Origin: Betaproteobacteria bacterium
Lineage (GTDB): Bacteria; Pseudomonadota; Gammaproteobacteria; Burkholderiales; SG8-39
DNA length: 50,132 nucleotides
Direction: 5' to 3'
Assembly: GCA_947479645.1 (NCBI GenBank)
Contig: CANKAJ010000020.1
Location: forward strand, 1-50,132
A model generated the notes under the pieces. It was not told the origin of the DNA and searched no databases. It saw nothing but the letters and a program-made list of their open reading frames with translations. Shown here in pieces: positions 8,856-17,875 of this stretch. The position numbers and the translations under genes were made by a program. Each line of letters starts with the position of its first letter. Position 1 is the stretch's first letter.

Positions 8856-8920
8856 GGTGTGATGCGGTTGCAATTGGCTGAATGGGGCACATTCAGCCAA
8901 TATAGTCTTGCTTTGGCAGG

Positions 8921-9118
8921 CTAGTGCCCTTGTTTCGCTGCGCCCTTGTACACGTATTGAGCACCGCAATAGGGACACAGCATTTCGCCGGTTTTGGCCA
9001 CATCCAGGAACACCCTCGGATGCATGCTCCATACCGGCGTGTCGGGCATGGGGCAGTGCAGGGGCAGATCAGTCTCGGTCACTTCGACGACTCGGGTGGC
9101 AGATTTTGTGTCGCTCAT
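8921..9118 (-). CDS. CHCC-type zinc finger domain protein
   Basis: A 65-residue protein with the four zinc ligands of the zf-CHCC family: Cys22, His33, Cys48 and Cys51 (LCPYCGAQYVYKG near the end). The family is related to the C-terminal part of the NDUFS6 subunit of complex I, but free-standing bacterial copies have no settled function. Its ATG overlaps the ilvE stop codon in ATGA (9115-9118), so it is probably translationally coupled to ilvE. This ilvE / CHCC pair is a conserved arrangement in betaproteobacteria as I recall. Confidence 0.9.
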   Translation of the reverse strand: MSDTKSATRVVEVTETDLPLHCPMPDTPVWSMHPRVFLDVAKTGEMLCPYCGAQYVYKGAAKQGH

Positions 9119-10098
9119 AATTTGCCTGCCTTCGATTTTGCCGGCTTCTTCGCCGACTTTCTGGCCGGTTTGGCTGTTGTCACCAGTGACAGCCATTTCT
9201 TGTGTCTGGCTACCTTGCCATTTACAACGTCAAAGAACAGTTTCTGGATTTTGGTCGTGATCGGGCCGCGCTTGCCGGCGCCAATGACGCGGCCGTCCAG
9301 TTCGCGGATCGGTGTGATCTCGGCCGCGGTACCCGAGAAAAAGGCTTCGTCAGCGATATAAATATCATCGCGGGTGAGGCGCTTGGATGCCACTGTGTAA
9401 CCGAGTTCCTTGGCCAGGGTGTGAATGGAATCGCGTGTGATCCCCATCAGCGCCGAGGCGATCTCCGGTTCGTAGATCTTGCCTTTCTTGACGATGAAGA
9501 GGTTCTCGCCCGCGCCTTCGGCGACGAAGCCATCCACGTCAAGCAGCAGCGCTTCATCGTAGCCGTGTTCAACCGCTTCGGTATTTGCAAGGATCGAGTT
9601 GGCATAGGTGCCGGAGAACTTGGCACGGGCCATGTTGACGTTGACGTGGTGGCGTGAGTAGGACGAGGTCTTCACGCGAATGCCTTTTTCCAGGGCCTCC
9701 TCGCCAAGGTAAGCGCCCCAGGGCCAGGCTGCGATCGCCACGTGCACCGTGGCACCCTTGGGCGATACGCCCATTTTTTCCGAGCCGTAAAACGCGATCG
9801 GCCGCAAGTAGCAGGAGGTCAGCTTGTTGGCACGCACCACCGCCTTGTGCGCTTCCATCAGCGTCTTGGCGTCATAGGGCATTTTCATCATGTAGATCTT
9901 GGCCGAGTTGAACCAGCGCTCGGTGTGCTCTTCAAGGCGGAAAATGGCCGGGCCGTTGACGGTGTTGTAGGTGCGCAGGCCTTCGAACACGGCCAGGCCG
10001 TAGTGCAGTGAGTGGGTCAGCACATGCGTGGTGGCGGAACGCCAGGGAACCAGCTTGCCGTCATACCAGATAAAACCGTCGCGATCGGCCATGGACAT
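9115..10098 (-). CDS. ilvE: Branched-chain amino acid aminotransferase
   Basis: A 327-residue fold-type IV PLP aminotransferase for the last step of Val, Leu and Ile synthesis. Visible features are GLAVFEGLRTY near the start, the PLP lysine at about residue 160 in ARAKFSGTYANS, DVDGFVAEGAGENLFIV, and FFSGTAAEITPI. The start at 10098 has a GGAG at 10109-10106, spaced 7 nt; an ATG at 10092 is less well spaced and one at 10224 is unsupported. After the normal end near KKWLSL comes a lysine/alanine-rich tail of about 22 residues (AKPARKSAKKPAKSKAGKL), which is unusual for this enzyme and resembles the histone H1-like protein elsewhere in the window. Confidence 0.93.
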   Translation of the reverse strand: MSMADRDGFIWYDGKLVPWRSATTHVLTHSLHYGLAVFEGLRTYNTVNGPAIFRLEEHTERWFNSAKIYMMKMPYDAKTLMEAHKAVVRANKLTSCYLRPIAFYGSEKMGVSPKGATVHVAIAAWPWGAYLGEEALEKGIRVKTSSYSRHHVNVNMARAKFSGTYANSILANTEAVEHGYDEALLLDVDGFVAEGAGENLFIVKKGKIYEPEIASALMGITRDSIHTLAKELGYTVASKRLTRDDIYIADEAFFSGTAAEITPIRELDGRVIGAGKRGPITTKIQKLFFDVVNGKVARHKKWLSLVTTAKPARKSAKKPAKSKAGKL

Positions 10099-10133
10099 CG
10101 AATGACTCCGGAAAAAGGGCTGCAAAAGTGAGC

Positions 10134-10139
10134 ATTTTA
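10134..10139 (-). promoter_or_regulatory. Probable -10 element for ilvE
   Basis: On the minus strand the sequence TAAAATGC lies 36 nt upstream of the ilvE start, within GCTAAAATGCTCAC. It matches a sigma-70 -10 box followed by a typical initiation region. I see no convincing -35 element at 16-18 nt. Confidence 0.4.
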
Positions 10140-10239
10140 GCGGAACTTGACCCACTCTTGGATTGGCGCAGCGCAGGGAATCGCCGGCCCGAGTGGGTAG
10201 GCGACGCATCGCAAGCATGGGCACTGGGTTAAGTACGGG

Positions 10240-10307
10240 GATAATATTTGATAATAATATTTCGATACCTATCTAATTCATTTGGAGTGGTATTTAATAT
10301 TGATAAT
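10240..10307. other. AT-rich intergenic patch with three GATAAT motifs
   Basis: GATAAT occurs at 10240-10245, 10250-10255 and 10302-10307 within an A/T-rich stretch in an otherwise G+C-rich region between ilvE and the divergent MAPEG gene. Part of it forms an AATATT inverted repeat around 10244-10261. The motif recalls Fur-box hexamers, but the units are not contiguous as in a true Fur site. It could equally be promoter A/T content or an IHF/H-NS-type site. Confidence 0.25.
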
Positions 10308-10350
10308 AAAATGGTCGCCTTGAAGCGGCTTGAAATCAAAGGATGACATC

Positions 10351-10722
10351 GTGACAATTCCCTATGCCTGCGTGCTGATCGCGGCGATGCTGCCCTATAT
10401 CACCGTTGCACTGGCCAAGATGCAGCCTGGTTTTGACAACAAGGCGCCGCGGCCGTGGCTGGACGCTCAGACCGGCTGGCGCAGGCGTGCCTACTGGGCG
10501 CATCAGAATAGCTTCGAGGCATTCCCTGCGTTCGCCGCCGGAGTGATCATCGCGCAACTTGCGCAGGTGCCGCAGGGGCGTATCGACATGCTGGCGATCA
10601 CCTTCGTTGTCGCGCGCTTCGCCTATGTGGCGGCTTATCTCGCCGACGCCGCGGTGCTGCGCTCCATCGTCTGGTTCCTCGGTATCCTGTGCGTGCTGGG
10701 ATTGTTCGTCAGCGCGTTCTGA
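10351..10722 (+). CDS. MAPEG family membrane protein
   Basis: A 123-residue integral membrane protein of the MAPEG family (membrane-associated proteins in eicosanoid and glutathione metabolism). There are four hydrophobic segments: YACVLIAAMLPYITVAL, AFPAFAAGVIIAQLA, MLAITFVVARFAYVAAYLA and SIVWFLGILCVLGLFV. Between the first two comes the characteristic RAYWAHQNSFEAFP loop. The GTG at 10351 is preferred because AAGGA at 10338-10342 is well spaced; the upstream TTG at 10330 is not. Bacterial members are small and mostly of unknown substrate. It converges on glnE with only 9 nt between stop codons. Confidence 0.85.
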   Translation: MTIPYACVLIAAMLPYITVALAKMQPGFDNKAPRPWLDAQTGWRRRAYWAHQNSFEAFPAFAAGVIIAQLAQVPQGRIDMLAITFVVARFAYVAAYLADAAVLRSIVWFLGILCVLGLFVSAF

Positions 10723-10731
10723 TGCAGCGCC

Positions 10732-13482
10732 TCAGGATTTCCCAAGCACGTTCCGCCACAACTGCAGTGTTGCCTCCACCTGCGCGGCGACTTCATCGCG
10801 CGGCATGCGCGCGTAGCGCTCGCCCTGCAATCGCAAGCGATGCTGGTGGCGGCGGAATACGCGGTAGGCGTCCTGCACCGCGGCGGCCAGCGGTTTGGGG
10901 ATCAGCCCCAGTTTCCCGGCATAGCCCAGCAGCGCGATGTTGCCGTGATTCAGGGCGAGTTCGGCATGCAGGTGAGAATGGGCCAGGATCAGGTACTGGA
11001 CGATGAATTCGATGTCCACCATGCCGCCGCGATCGTGCTTCAGGTCGAAGAGCCGGCTGCGGTTGGGATGTCCGTCGGCCATGGTCTTGCGCATGTCGCG
11101 CACATCGTCGGCGAGCTTGGCCGCATCGCGCGGCGAACGCAGGATGGCCTGGCGCTCGGCTTCGAAGGCCGCCCCGAGGGTGGCGTCGCCGGCGCAAAAG
11201 CGTGCGCGCGTCAGCGCCTGGTGCTCCCAGGGCCAGGCTGATTCGTGCTGATAACGGCGAAATGCGCCCATCGAGCTCACCATGAGGCCGCTGGCGCCGT
11301 CGGGACGCAGGCGAAGGTCGGTCTCGAACAGTACGCCGGCACCGGTCCGGCTGGAGAGCCAGGTGTTCACGCGTTGCGCCAGGCGCGCGTAATTTTCGGC
11401 GTGCGCCTCGTCAGCGTCGTCGTACAGAAAGACAATATCAAGGTCAGAGGCATAGCCCAGTTCCTTGCCGCCGAGCTTGCCATAGGCAATGATGGCAAAG
11501 TGCGGATCTTCGGGCAGTCCGTTCCCCGGGCGCTGGGCGCGCAGTTGCGTCCAGCACAGTTCCAGGGTCACCCGCAGAATCAGGTCGGCCAGGTCGGACA
11601 GGTGATCGGCGAGCCGTTCCACCGATAACGCACCGGCAAGATCCTGCGCGAGCAGGTGAAATAGATGCGCATGGTGGGCTTCACGCAAGGCGTCCATCTG
11701 CCGTTCCGGGTCGTCATGCAATTCCAGCAGGGTTTTCCTGAGGGCACGACCGGCTGCGGGCCAGTCCGGCGGTGCCAGCAGTTGCTGCGGGTCGAGCAAC
11801 TCGTCCAGCAGGACCGGATGGTGGTTGAGGAATTCCGCAGCCCAGCTCGACGCCGACATCAGTTCGGTGAGCCGATCCAGCGCCACCGGATTCTCATGGA
11901 GCAGGGCCAGGTAGGCGGCACGCCGGCTGATGGTTTCAATCAGATCGAGCACGCGCGCCAGCGTGGCGTCAGGACTGGCTTGTCGCGCGGAACTCTCGAT
12001 CAGGTGAGGTACCAGCTCATCGACTCGTTCGCGGCTGCTTTCGGGCAGCGATTGGTAGCGGCTGCCGGTGCGAATGGCGGCCAGTCGGGTGGAGACGCTG
12101 GTCACATCGACGAAACCGAGCTTGCGCAACTGCCGCTGGTGCTCGGCTGCATTGGCTTTTTCAGCACTGTCCAGCCAGAGTCCGGCCAGCGCATGGCGCG
12201 GCTGCGCTTGGGTGGAGAAAATGGACTCGAAGCGTTGTGCTACCGCGGTGCGATGGCCGTCCAGGGCGCGCAGGAAACTTTTCCAGCCGCGATAGCCCAT
12301 GGCCACCGCCACCCGCTTGCAGTCTGCGGCATCCTCGGGCAATTCGTGGGTCTGGGCATCGTCCAGATATTGCAACCGGTGCTCAACGCGGCGCAGGAAA
12401 TCATAGGCCGAGGAGAGCACGCTGACATCGTCGGCGCTCAGCAACCGGCGCTCGCCAAGCAGCGCGAGCACTGCCAGCGTCGGGCGTGTCTGCAATGCCG
12501 GTTCGCGTCCGCCGCGAATGAGCTGAAACACCTGGGCAATGAATTCAATCTCGCGGATACCGCCCGGTCCGAGCTTGACATTGCCGTTGAGCTCGCGTCG
12601 CGCTACCTCTGCGCGGATCTGGGCGTGCAATTCACGCATGGCGCCATAGGCGCCATAGTCCAGGTATTTTCGAAATATGAAGGGCCGAACCATGCTGGCC
12701 AGCGCTTGTTGCGCGGCCGCACCGCCGCTCATGGGGCGGCCCTTGATCCAGGCATAGCGTTCCCATTCGCGGCCCTGGGCGACCAGATATTGTTCCATGG
12801 CGTCAAAACACATTGCCAGCGGCCCGGGTTCGCCCCAGGGCCGCAGGCGCATGTCCACGCGAAACACGAATCCTTCGTGGGTGGGTTGCGCCAGCAGGGC
12901 GATCAGGCGCTTGCCCAGCGCCACAAAATACTCGTGATTGCTGATGCTGCGTCCGCCCTCCTGCGCGCGAGTATCGCCATCGTCAGGATAAGCGAACACC
13001 AGGTCGATATCGGAGGACACGTTCAACTCGCCGCCGCCGAGTTTGCCCATGCCAACCACGACCAGGCACTGCCGCTCGCCAGAGGCAGACTGCGGTATGC
13101 CAAGCGTCTTTTCCAGTTCTGGTTCGAGCGTGGACAGCGCCCTGGCGATGGTGACCTCGGCCAGTGCAGTCATGGTGGCGCAGACTTCGCTTAGCGAGGC
13201 CAGGCCGGCCAGATCGCGTTCCATCAGGCGCAGGATCACGCGGCGGCGCAGTTCCCGCAGCGCCGATTCAGTGCTATCGCCGTGGGTAACCACGAAGCGA
13301 TGCATTGTTTCATGGGTCCAGCCGCAGGTTTGCGCCAATTCGAGCTCGACCGCAAAATCGGGTCTGGCATCCAGCAGCGCACGCGCATAACGCGAATAGG
13401 CCGGCGCGAGTGGAAGCGTGGCTGGAGGGGGCGTTACGCCGGTGCCGATAGATGGACTGGGTTTGCGTGACATGCGTGGCAT
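10732..13482 (-). CDS. glnE: Bifunctional glutamine synthetase adenylyltransferase/deadenylase
   Basis: A 916-residue GlnE, which adenylylates and deadenylylates glutamine synthetase in response to PII and glutamine. The two nucleotidyltransferase domains are both intact. The N-terminal deadenylase domain has GMGKLGGGELNVSSDIDLVF and the C-terminal adenylylase domain has YGKLGGKELGYASDLDIVFL. The linking GGIREIEFIAQVFQLIRGG motif is also present. Start at 13482 or at a second ATG at 13473; neither has a strong ribosome binding site. It is transcribed away from yhdP. Confidence 0.95.
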   Translation of the reverse strand: MPRMSRKPSPSIGTGVTPPPATLPLAPAYSRYARALLDARPDFAVELELAQTCGWTHETMHRFVVTHGDSTESALRELRRRVILRLMERDLAGLASLSEVCATMTALAEVTIARALSTLEPELEKTLGIPQSASGERQCLVVVGMGKLGGGELNVSSDIDLVFAYPDDGDTRAQEGGRSISNHEYFVALGKRLIALLAQPTHEGFVFRVDMRLRPWGEPGPLAMCFDAMEQYLVAQGREWERYAWIKGRPMSGGAAAQQALASMVRPFIFRKYLDYGAYGAMRELHAQIRAEVARRELNGNVKLGPGGIREIEFIAQVFQLIRGGREPALQTRPTLAVLALLGERRLLSADDVSVLSSAYDFLRRVEHRLQYLDDAQTHELPEDAADCKRVAVAMGYRGWKSFLRALDGHRTAVAQRFESIFSTQAQPRHALAGLWLDSAEKANAAEHQRQLRKLGFVDVTSVSTRLAAIRTGSRYQSLPESSRERVDELVPHLIESSARQASPDATLARVLDLIETISRRAAYLALLHENPVALDRLTELMSASSWAAEFLNHHPVLLDELLDPQQLLAPPDWPAAGRALRKTLLELHDDPERQMDALREAHHAHLFHLLAQDLAGALSVERLADHLSDLADLILRVTLELCWTQLRAQRPGNGLPEDPHFAIIAYGKLGGKELGYASDLDIVFLYDDADEAHAENYARLAQRVNTWLSSRTGAGVLFETDLRLRPDGASGLMVSSMGAFRRYQHESAWPWEHQALTRARFCAGDATLGAAFEAERQAILRSPRDAAKLADDVRDMRKTMADGHPNRSRLFDLKHDRGGMVDIEFIVQYLILAHSHLHAELALNHGNIALLGYAGKLGLIPKPLAAAVQDAYRVFRRHQHRLRLQGERYARMPRDEVAAQVEATLQLWRNVLGKS

Positions 13483-13801
13483 ATGAATATTACCGGTAAT
13501 GGTGGTAATAGCAGGATGAAGGCCTCAGGATTGCAGGTAAAATGCCTCAAAAGAAGCCCGCGCGTTCATCGTAATCCTTGATTAAACATTGTTTTATGGC
13601 AATGCTGCCACGTAGTCATGGTGGAGGTCATGGCGGAAAAGCCGTTATGACCACGGCCCCAGGGGTGCGCGAGGGGAAACTCCCGTCGCTTTGTTATGGA
13701 CTTTAATTCGGCTGGCTGCATTCATCCAATCCTAACAGGCCCAGGGGTCAGGCGGGTCGTTCTGAAGCCTGGAACCGTATTGTCCCAATGCTGACATCAT
13801 C
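13483..13801. other. Intergenic region between glnE and yhdP
   Basis: A gap of 319 nt between divergent genes. It holds the candidate structured RNA element described separately (13514-13702). The last 100 nt before yhdP show no clear ribosome binding site. The decamer ggcccagggg recurs in slightly different form at about 13656 and 13738. Confidence 0.6.
13514..13702 (+). ncRNA. Candidate repeated intergenic RNA element, copy A (upstream of yhdP)
   Basis: A putative promoter GGATGAA (13514-13520), 17 nt, TAAAATGC (13538-13545) precedes two hairpins. The first, 13626-13652, has an 11-bp stem including two G-T pairs and an AAAAG loop. The second, 13669-13689, has GCGA/TCGC and GGG/CCC pairing. 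The element ends in TTGTTATGGACT at 13691-13702. Copy B before pyrF has the same -35-like, -10-like and terminal 12-mer at exactly the same distances (153 nt from TAAAAT to TTGTTATGGACT), with a different but also paired 3' hairpin. The 5' parts do not align. It may be a small RNA or a leader; transcription is not proven. Confidence 0.35.
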
Positions 13802-16800
13802 TTGAACGAACCCGACAAATCGCTCAGCCAGTCCATACACCACGCTGCCGATGCGATTGCGGCCGCCGGTTCAGCGGCGGTGAAGCTGGAGCATGCGGCG
13901 GTGGATGCCGTTGAGCAGGCAGTGGATGTGGTTGGTCGGGAGCTTGCGCGGCGCCCGCGCTGGCGCACGACACTCTCGGTGATCGGCTGGCTGCTGGTGG
14001 CAGCTTATTTCATGTTTGCGGCGCTGGTGCTCAGCCTGCGCTACTGGATATTGCCCAACGTAGGTCAATATACCGCGACAATTGAACGCGCTGTGTCCGG
14101 GGCAGTAGGCGAACGCGTCACCATTGGCGCGGTGAGTGCGGGTTGGGAGGGGCTGCGTCCGGAAATCGATCTGAGCGACCTGCGTATTCACGACAGCCAG
14201 GGACGACTGGCGCTCTCGCTGCCCACTGTGGAGGCGGTGCTGTCGTGGTCATCATTGCTCTATGGTTCCGTGCACTTCCATTCACTGGCGTTTGATCGTC
14301 CGGATCTGGCGGTCCGCCGTGATGAGAGCGGCCGCCTGCATGTTGCCGGGCTTGAATTGAAGCGCGATGCCGGGGGAACAGGTCTGTCGGACTGGATGCT
14401 GGCGCAACGCGAAGTGAGTGTGCGCGATGCAAGGGTGACCTGGGATGACGCTCTGCGCGGCGCACCGGTGCTGGCCTTGTCAGGCGTCAATGTGACGCTC
14501 CGTAACAGTGGCGACGCGCATCGCTTTGGCTTGCGCGCCGCAGTTCCGCGGGAGCTGGCCTCCGCGTTGGACGTGCGCGGCGAGCTTCGTGGCGGCAGCC
14601 TGGAACAATTCGATCAATGGACCGGGCAATTGTATGCCGAGCTCGAACACACCGATCTGGCGGCATGGCGGCGCTGGTTTGACTATCCCATTGACGTGCG
14701 TTCGGGGGAGGGTGGTGTGAGGCTGTGGCTCGGGTTCGCGCAAAAGAAGCTGACCCAGGTTACTGCCGATGTGACGCTCGCACATGTGGTTGCGCGTGCC
14801 GCGGCGGATCTGCCTGTGCTGGAACTCGAATATCTGCGTGGCAGGCTGGGTATTACGCAATCGCCCGCAGTGACTGAGTTGTTTGCCAGGCAGGTGACCT
14901 TGCGAACCGGTGGCGGGGTGATTCTGCCGCCGGCGCAGATCGCCTTGCGTCTGGAGCATGCGCTCGCCGAGGGGAGCCGGCCGCGCGGAGAGTTCAGTGC
15001 CGATTCCCTTGCGCTCCAGCCGCTGGCAGGGCTGGCTGAGTTCCTGCCGTTTAACACAGAAGTTCGCAAGCGCCTGGCGGAGGCAGAATTGCGCGGGAGC
15101 GTGCATGACCTGAAAGCGAGCTGGCTGGGTGAGGCTGAACACCCGCAGTCGTATGCGCTGAAGGGGCGCTTCAATGCGCTGGGCATGCGTGTCAATGCCG
15201 GCGGGCCTGGAGTCTCAGGTTTTTCGGGCAGCATCGATGCCAGCGAAAAAGGCGGCAGCATCACGCTGGCCTCGGAGAAGACGAGCACGGAGAAGACGAG
15301 CATCGTTTTGCCGGGATATCTCCCGGAGCCGGCAGTGCCATTTGATCTGGTTTCCGGCCACATTGGCTGGAGCTTTCCGGGCGGGAATCTGGAATTGAAA
15401 TTCGGTAATCTCACAATGGTGAATGCCGATGTCTCGGCAAGCCTGTCAGGCAACTTTTCCAGTCCCCCGGGTTCGCACGGGGTGGTTGATTTGACCGCAA
15501 AATTCTCGCGCGCAGACGGACGACTGGCGTGGCGTTATATCCCGAACATTTCCGGGTCCCTGCGCGACTACCTGAAATCGGCCATTGTTTCTGGCAGTGT
15601 CAGGGATGCGCAGTTGCGGCTGAAAGGCGATCTCGGTTATTTCCCATTTGACAATCCGAAGCAGGGACTTTTCCAGGTTACGGGCAAGCTCAATGACGGT
15701 GAATTGAACTATGCCGAGGGGTGGCCGCACTTGAACGGAATCGCCGGCGACTTGAGTATTGAAGGCAGCCGGTTGCAGATCCGGGCGCAGCGTGCCACGG
15801 TGCTGGGAGCGCGGGTCAGCAATGTGCGCGCGACCATTCCCAATGTCTTTCAGGACAGTGAAGTGCTCACGGTTGAAGGGCAGGCCGAGGGGCCCAGCAG
15901 CGAATTCACGCGATTCATCGATACTTCCCCGCTGACGCGATATCTGGACGGTGCTACCCGCGATATTCGAGTCAGTGGCAGCGGTCGATTGGCGCTGAAA
16001 CTGGATCTGCCCATTCGCAAACCAGAGGCTTTCAAGGTTACAGGCAGTGTGCAGGTCCAGAATAATCAGTTGCTCTTCGACACGGATCTTCCCGCGATAA
16101 CGCAGATGAGCGGCCGGCTTGATTTCACCGAATCAGGTATTGCCATGCGTGGCATCAGCGGACAATTTCTGGGTGGCCCCATCGCCATCACGGCGCAGAC
16201 GCGTCCCGATGGTGCACTTGCCATCAGTACGCAGGGTACCGCGGCTGTCCCCGCGATTCGCCGTCTTGTCGATCAACCACTTCTGGATGTGGCGACGGGT
16301 GCGGCGCCGTGGCGTGGCAATCTGCTGGTCCGGCGCCGGGCAGTCGATCTGGTTCTGGAGTCAAATCTTCAGGGCGTGGCGATTGATCTGCCTGTGCCGC
16401 TGGGCAAGTCCGCAGGCGAGGTGCTGCCCCTGCGACTGGAGCGGGTCAACAGCGCCGATGCGGAGATGCTTCGTGCATTTCCGGGAGTACGAATGGCGCC
16501 GCGTGGCGATGCCGTGCTGGTGACGCTGGGAAATACGCCAAGAAGAACGATCAATGCCCTGATCCTGCGCCGCTTCGATGCCAAGGGATTGGTCCTCGAT
16601 CGCGGCAGTGTGGCGTTCAACGAGCGCGCCGTGACACCGACACAGGCCGGAGTGGTGGTGACAGGATCACTGCCCTATGCCGATCTTGACCGCTGGCAAT
16701 CTGTGCTGGCAAATCCTGCGGGCGTGGCGGCGACTGGGGCGGCAACTGGCGTGGCGAATGTGGCTGGGCAGGCGCCGGCAAGCGATAGCACGGGTTCGCT

Positions 16801-17875
16801 GTTGACAGGGATCAACCTGAAATTTGCCATGCTCGATGTTGCCGGCAAGCGCTTCAATGACCTGGCCCTGCGCGCGAATGTGCGAACCGGGCAATGGTCT
16901 GCAATGGTGGATGCGCGCGAATTGAAAGGCGAAGTTCAGTGGCGGCCGGCGGGTCGCGGTCGCGTGCAGGCCCGGCTGTCGCATCTGAGTGTGCCCGAGG
17001 ACAGGCCGGTTCAGCCCGGCGCTGCGCCCGAGGAGATTGCGCACGAGTTGCCGGCGCTTGATATCGTGGCGGAAAATTTTGTCATGCGCGATCGGAATCT
17101 GGGGCGGCTGGAACTGATCGCGGTCAATGAGGCGCGCGACTGGCGCATCGAAAAGCTGGTGCTCGCCAATCCCGAAGGGGGGCTCGTGGCGGATGGTGTC
17201 TGGCAGAGCTGGGCGGCGCGTCCGAGCATCAGTGTCAACATCAAGATCGATGCCAGCGACCTTGGCAAGTTTCTGGACCGGATGGGCTACCCGAAGGTGA
17301 TGCAAGGCGGGACTGGCAAGCTCGAAGGCAAGGTGGGCTGGGCCGGCAGTCCGCAATCCCCGGACTTTGCCACGCTCACGGGAAATCTGTCCTTGTCGGC
17401 GGGCAGGGGGCAGTTCCTGAAAGCTGATCCCGGCGTGGCCAAATTGCTCGGGGTATTGTCGTTGCAATCGCTGGTCACACTGGACTTGCGCGACCTTTTT
17501 CGCGAGGGCTTCTCCTACGACTCCATCAGCGGTACTGCCGTGCTTGCCAAGGGCGTCATGACCACCACGGACTTCTTCATGAAAGGCGCATCGGCGCAGG
17601 TGAAGATGTCGGGTGCCATCGACCTGGTGCATGAGACGCAGAGTCTGCACATGCGTGTGGTGCCTTCGCTGGGGGATGGCGCCTCCACGGTCGCCAGTAT
17701 TGTCATGGCCAATCCCATTCTCGGTTTGGGGGCGACGCTGTTGCAGCGCCTCTTGAAGGATCCGCTTGGACAGATATTTGCAGTGGAATACGATGTCACC
17801 GGTACTTGGAACGAACCCAAGGTGCAACGGACCCGAGTCGATGCACCGCTAGCCACAGGATCATCACCACAATGA
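13802..17875 (+). CDS. yhdP: YhdP family AsmA-like envelope protein
   Basis: A 1357-residue protein with one N-terminal membrane anchor at about residues 60-83 (SVIGWLLVAAYFMFAALVLS) and a long periplasmic beta-rich body. This is the architecture of YhdP/TamB/YdbH, which in E. coli bridge the envelope and move phospholipids to the outer membrane. DUF3971-like and C-terminal AsmA-like regions are recognisable, for example LSAGRGQFLKADPGVAKLLG and QSLVTLDLRDLFREGFSYD near the end. The start is an apparent TTG at 13802 without a clear ribosome binding site. No ATG gives the anchor in full, so the exact start is uncertain. Its stop overlaps the nitrilase ATG (ATGA), and tldD follows; this trio is conserved. 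Confidence 0.9.
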   Translation: MNEPDKSLSQSIHHAADAIAAAGSAAVKLEHAAVDAVEQAVDVVGRELARRPRWRTTLSVIGWLLVAAYFMFAALVLSLRYWILPNVGQYTATIERAVSGAVGERVTIGAVSAGWEGLRPEIDLSDLRIHDSQGRLALSLPTVEAVLSWSSLLYGSVHFHSLAFDRPDLAVRRDESGRLHVAGLELKRDAGGTGLSDWMLAQREVSVRDARVTWDDALRGAPVLALSGVNVTLRNSGDAHRFGLRAAVPRELASALDVRGELRGGSLEQFDQWTGQLYAELEHTDLAAWRRWFDYPIDVRSGEGGVRLWLGFAQKKLTQVTADVTLAHVVARAAADLPVLELEYLRGRLGITQSPAVTELFARQVTLRTGGGVILPPAQIALRLEHALAEGSRPRGEFSADSLALQPLAGLAEFLPFNTEVRKRLAEAELRGSVHDLKASWLGEAEHPQSYALKGRFNALGMRVNAGGPGVSGFSGSIDASEKGGSITLASEKTSTEKTSIVLPGYLPEPAVPFDLVSGHIGWSFPGGNLELKFGNLTMVNADVSASLSGNFSSPPGSHGVVDLTAKFSRADGRLAWRYIPNISGSLRDYLKSAIVSGSVRDAQLRLKGDLGYFPFDNPKQGLFQVTGKLNDGELNYAEGWPHLNGIAGDLSIEGSRLQIRAQRATVLGARVSNVRATIPNVFQDSEVLTVEGQAEGPSSEFTRFIDTSPLTRYLDGATRDIRVSGSGRLALKLDLPIRKPEAFKVTGSVQVQNNQLLFDTDLPAITQMSGRLDFTESGIAMRGISGQFLGGPIAITAQTRPDGALAISTQGTAAVPAIRRLVDQPLLDVATGAAPWRGNLLVRRRAVDLVLESNLQGVAIDLPVPLGKSAGEVLPLRLERVNSADAEMLRAFPGVRMAPRGDAVLVTLGNTPRRTINALILRRFDAKGLVLDRGSVAFNERAVTPTQAGVVVTGSLPYADLDRWQSVLANPAGVAATGAATGVANVAGQAPASDSTGSLLTGINLKFAMLDVAGKRFNDLALRANVRTGQWSAMVDARELKGEVQWRPAGRGRVQARLSHLSVPEDRPVQPGAAPEEIAHELPALDIVAENFVMRDRNLGRLELIAVNEARDWRIEKLVLANPEGGLVADGVWQSWAARPSISVNIKIDASDLGKFLDRMGYPKVMQGGTGKLEGKVGWAGSPQSPDFATLTGNLSLSAGRGQFLKADPGVAKLLGVLSLQSLVTLDLRDLFREGFSYDSISGTAVLAKGVMTTTDFFMKGASAQVKMSGAIDLVHETQSLHMRVVPSLGDGASTVASIVMANPILGLGATLLQRLLKDPLGQIFAVEYDVTGTWNEPKVQRTRVDAPLATGSSPQ

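Noticed and set aside
11665..13194. Plus-strand open frame of 509 residues
   Set aside because: It is wholly antisense to glnE, which has clear motifs in its own frame. Long antisense frames are expected in G+C-rich coding DNA.
16667..17827. Minus-strand open frame of 386 residues
   Set aside because: It is antisense to yhdP, with His/Arg-rich composition typical of a shadow frame.
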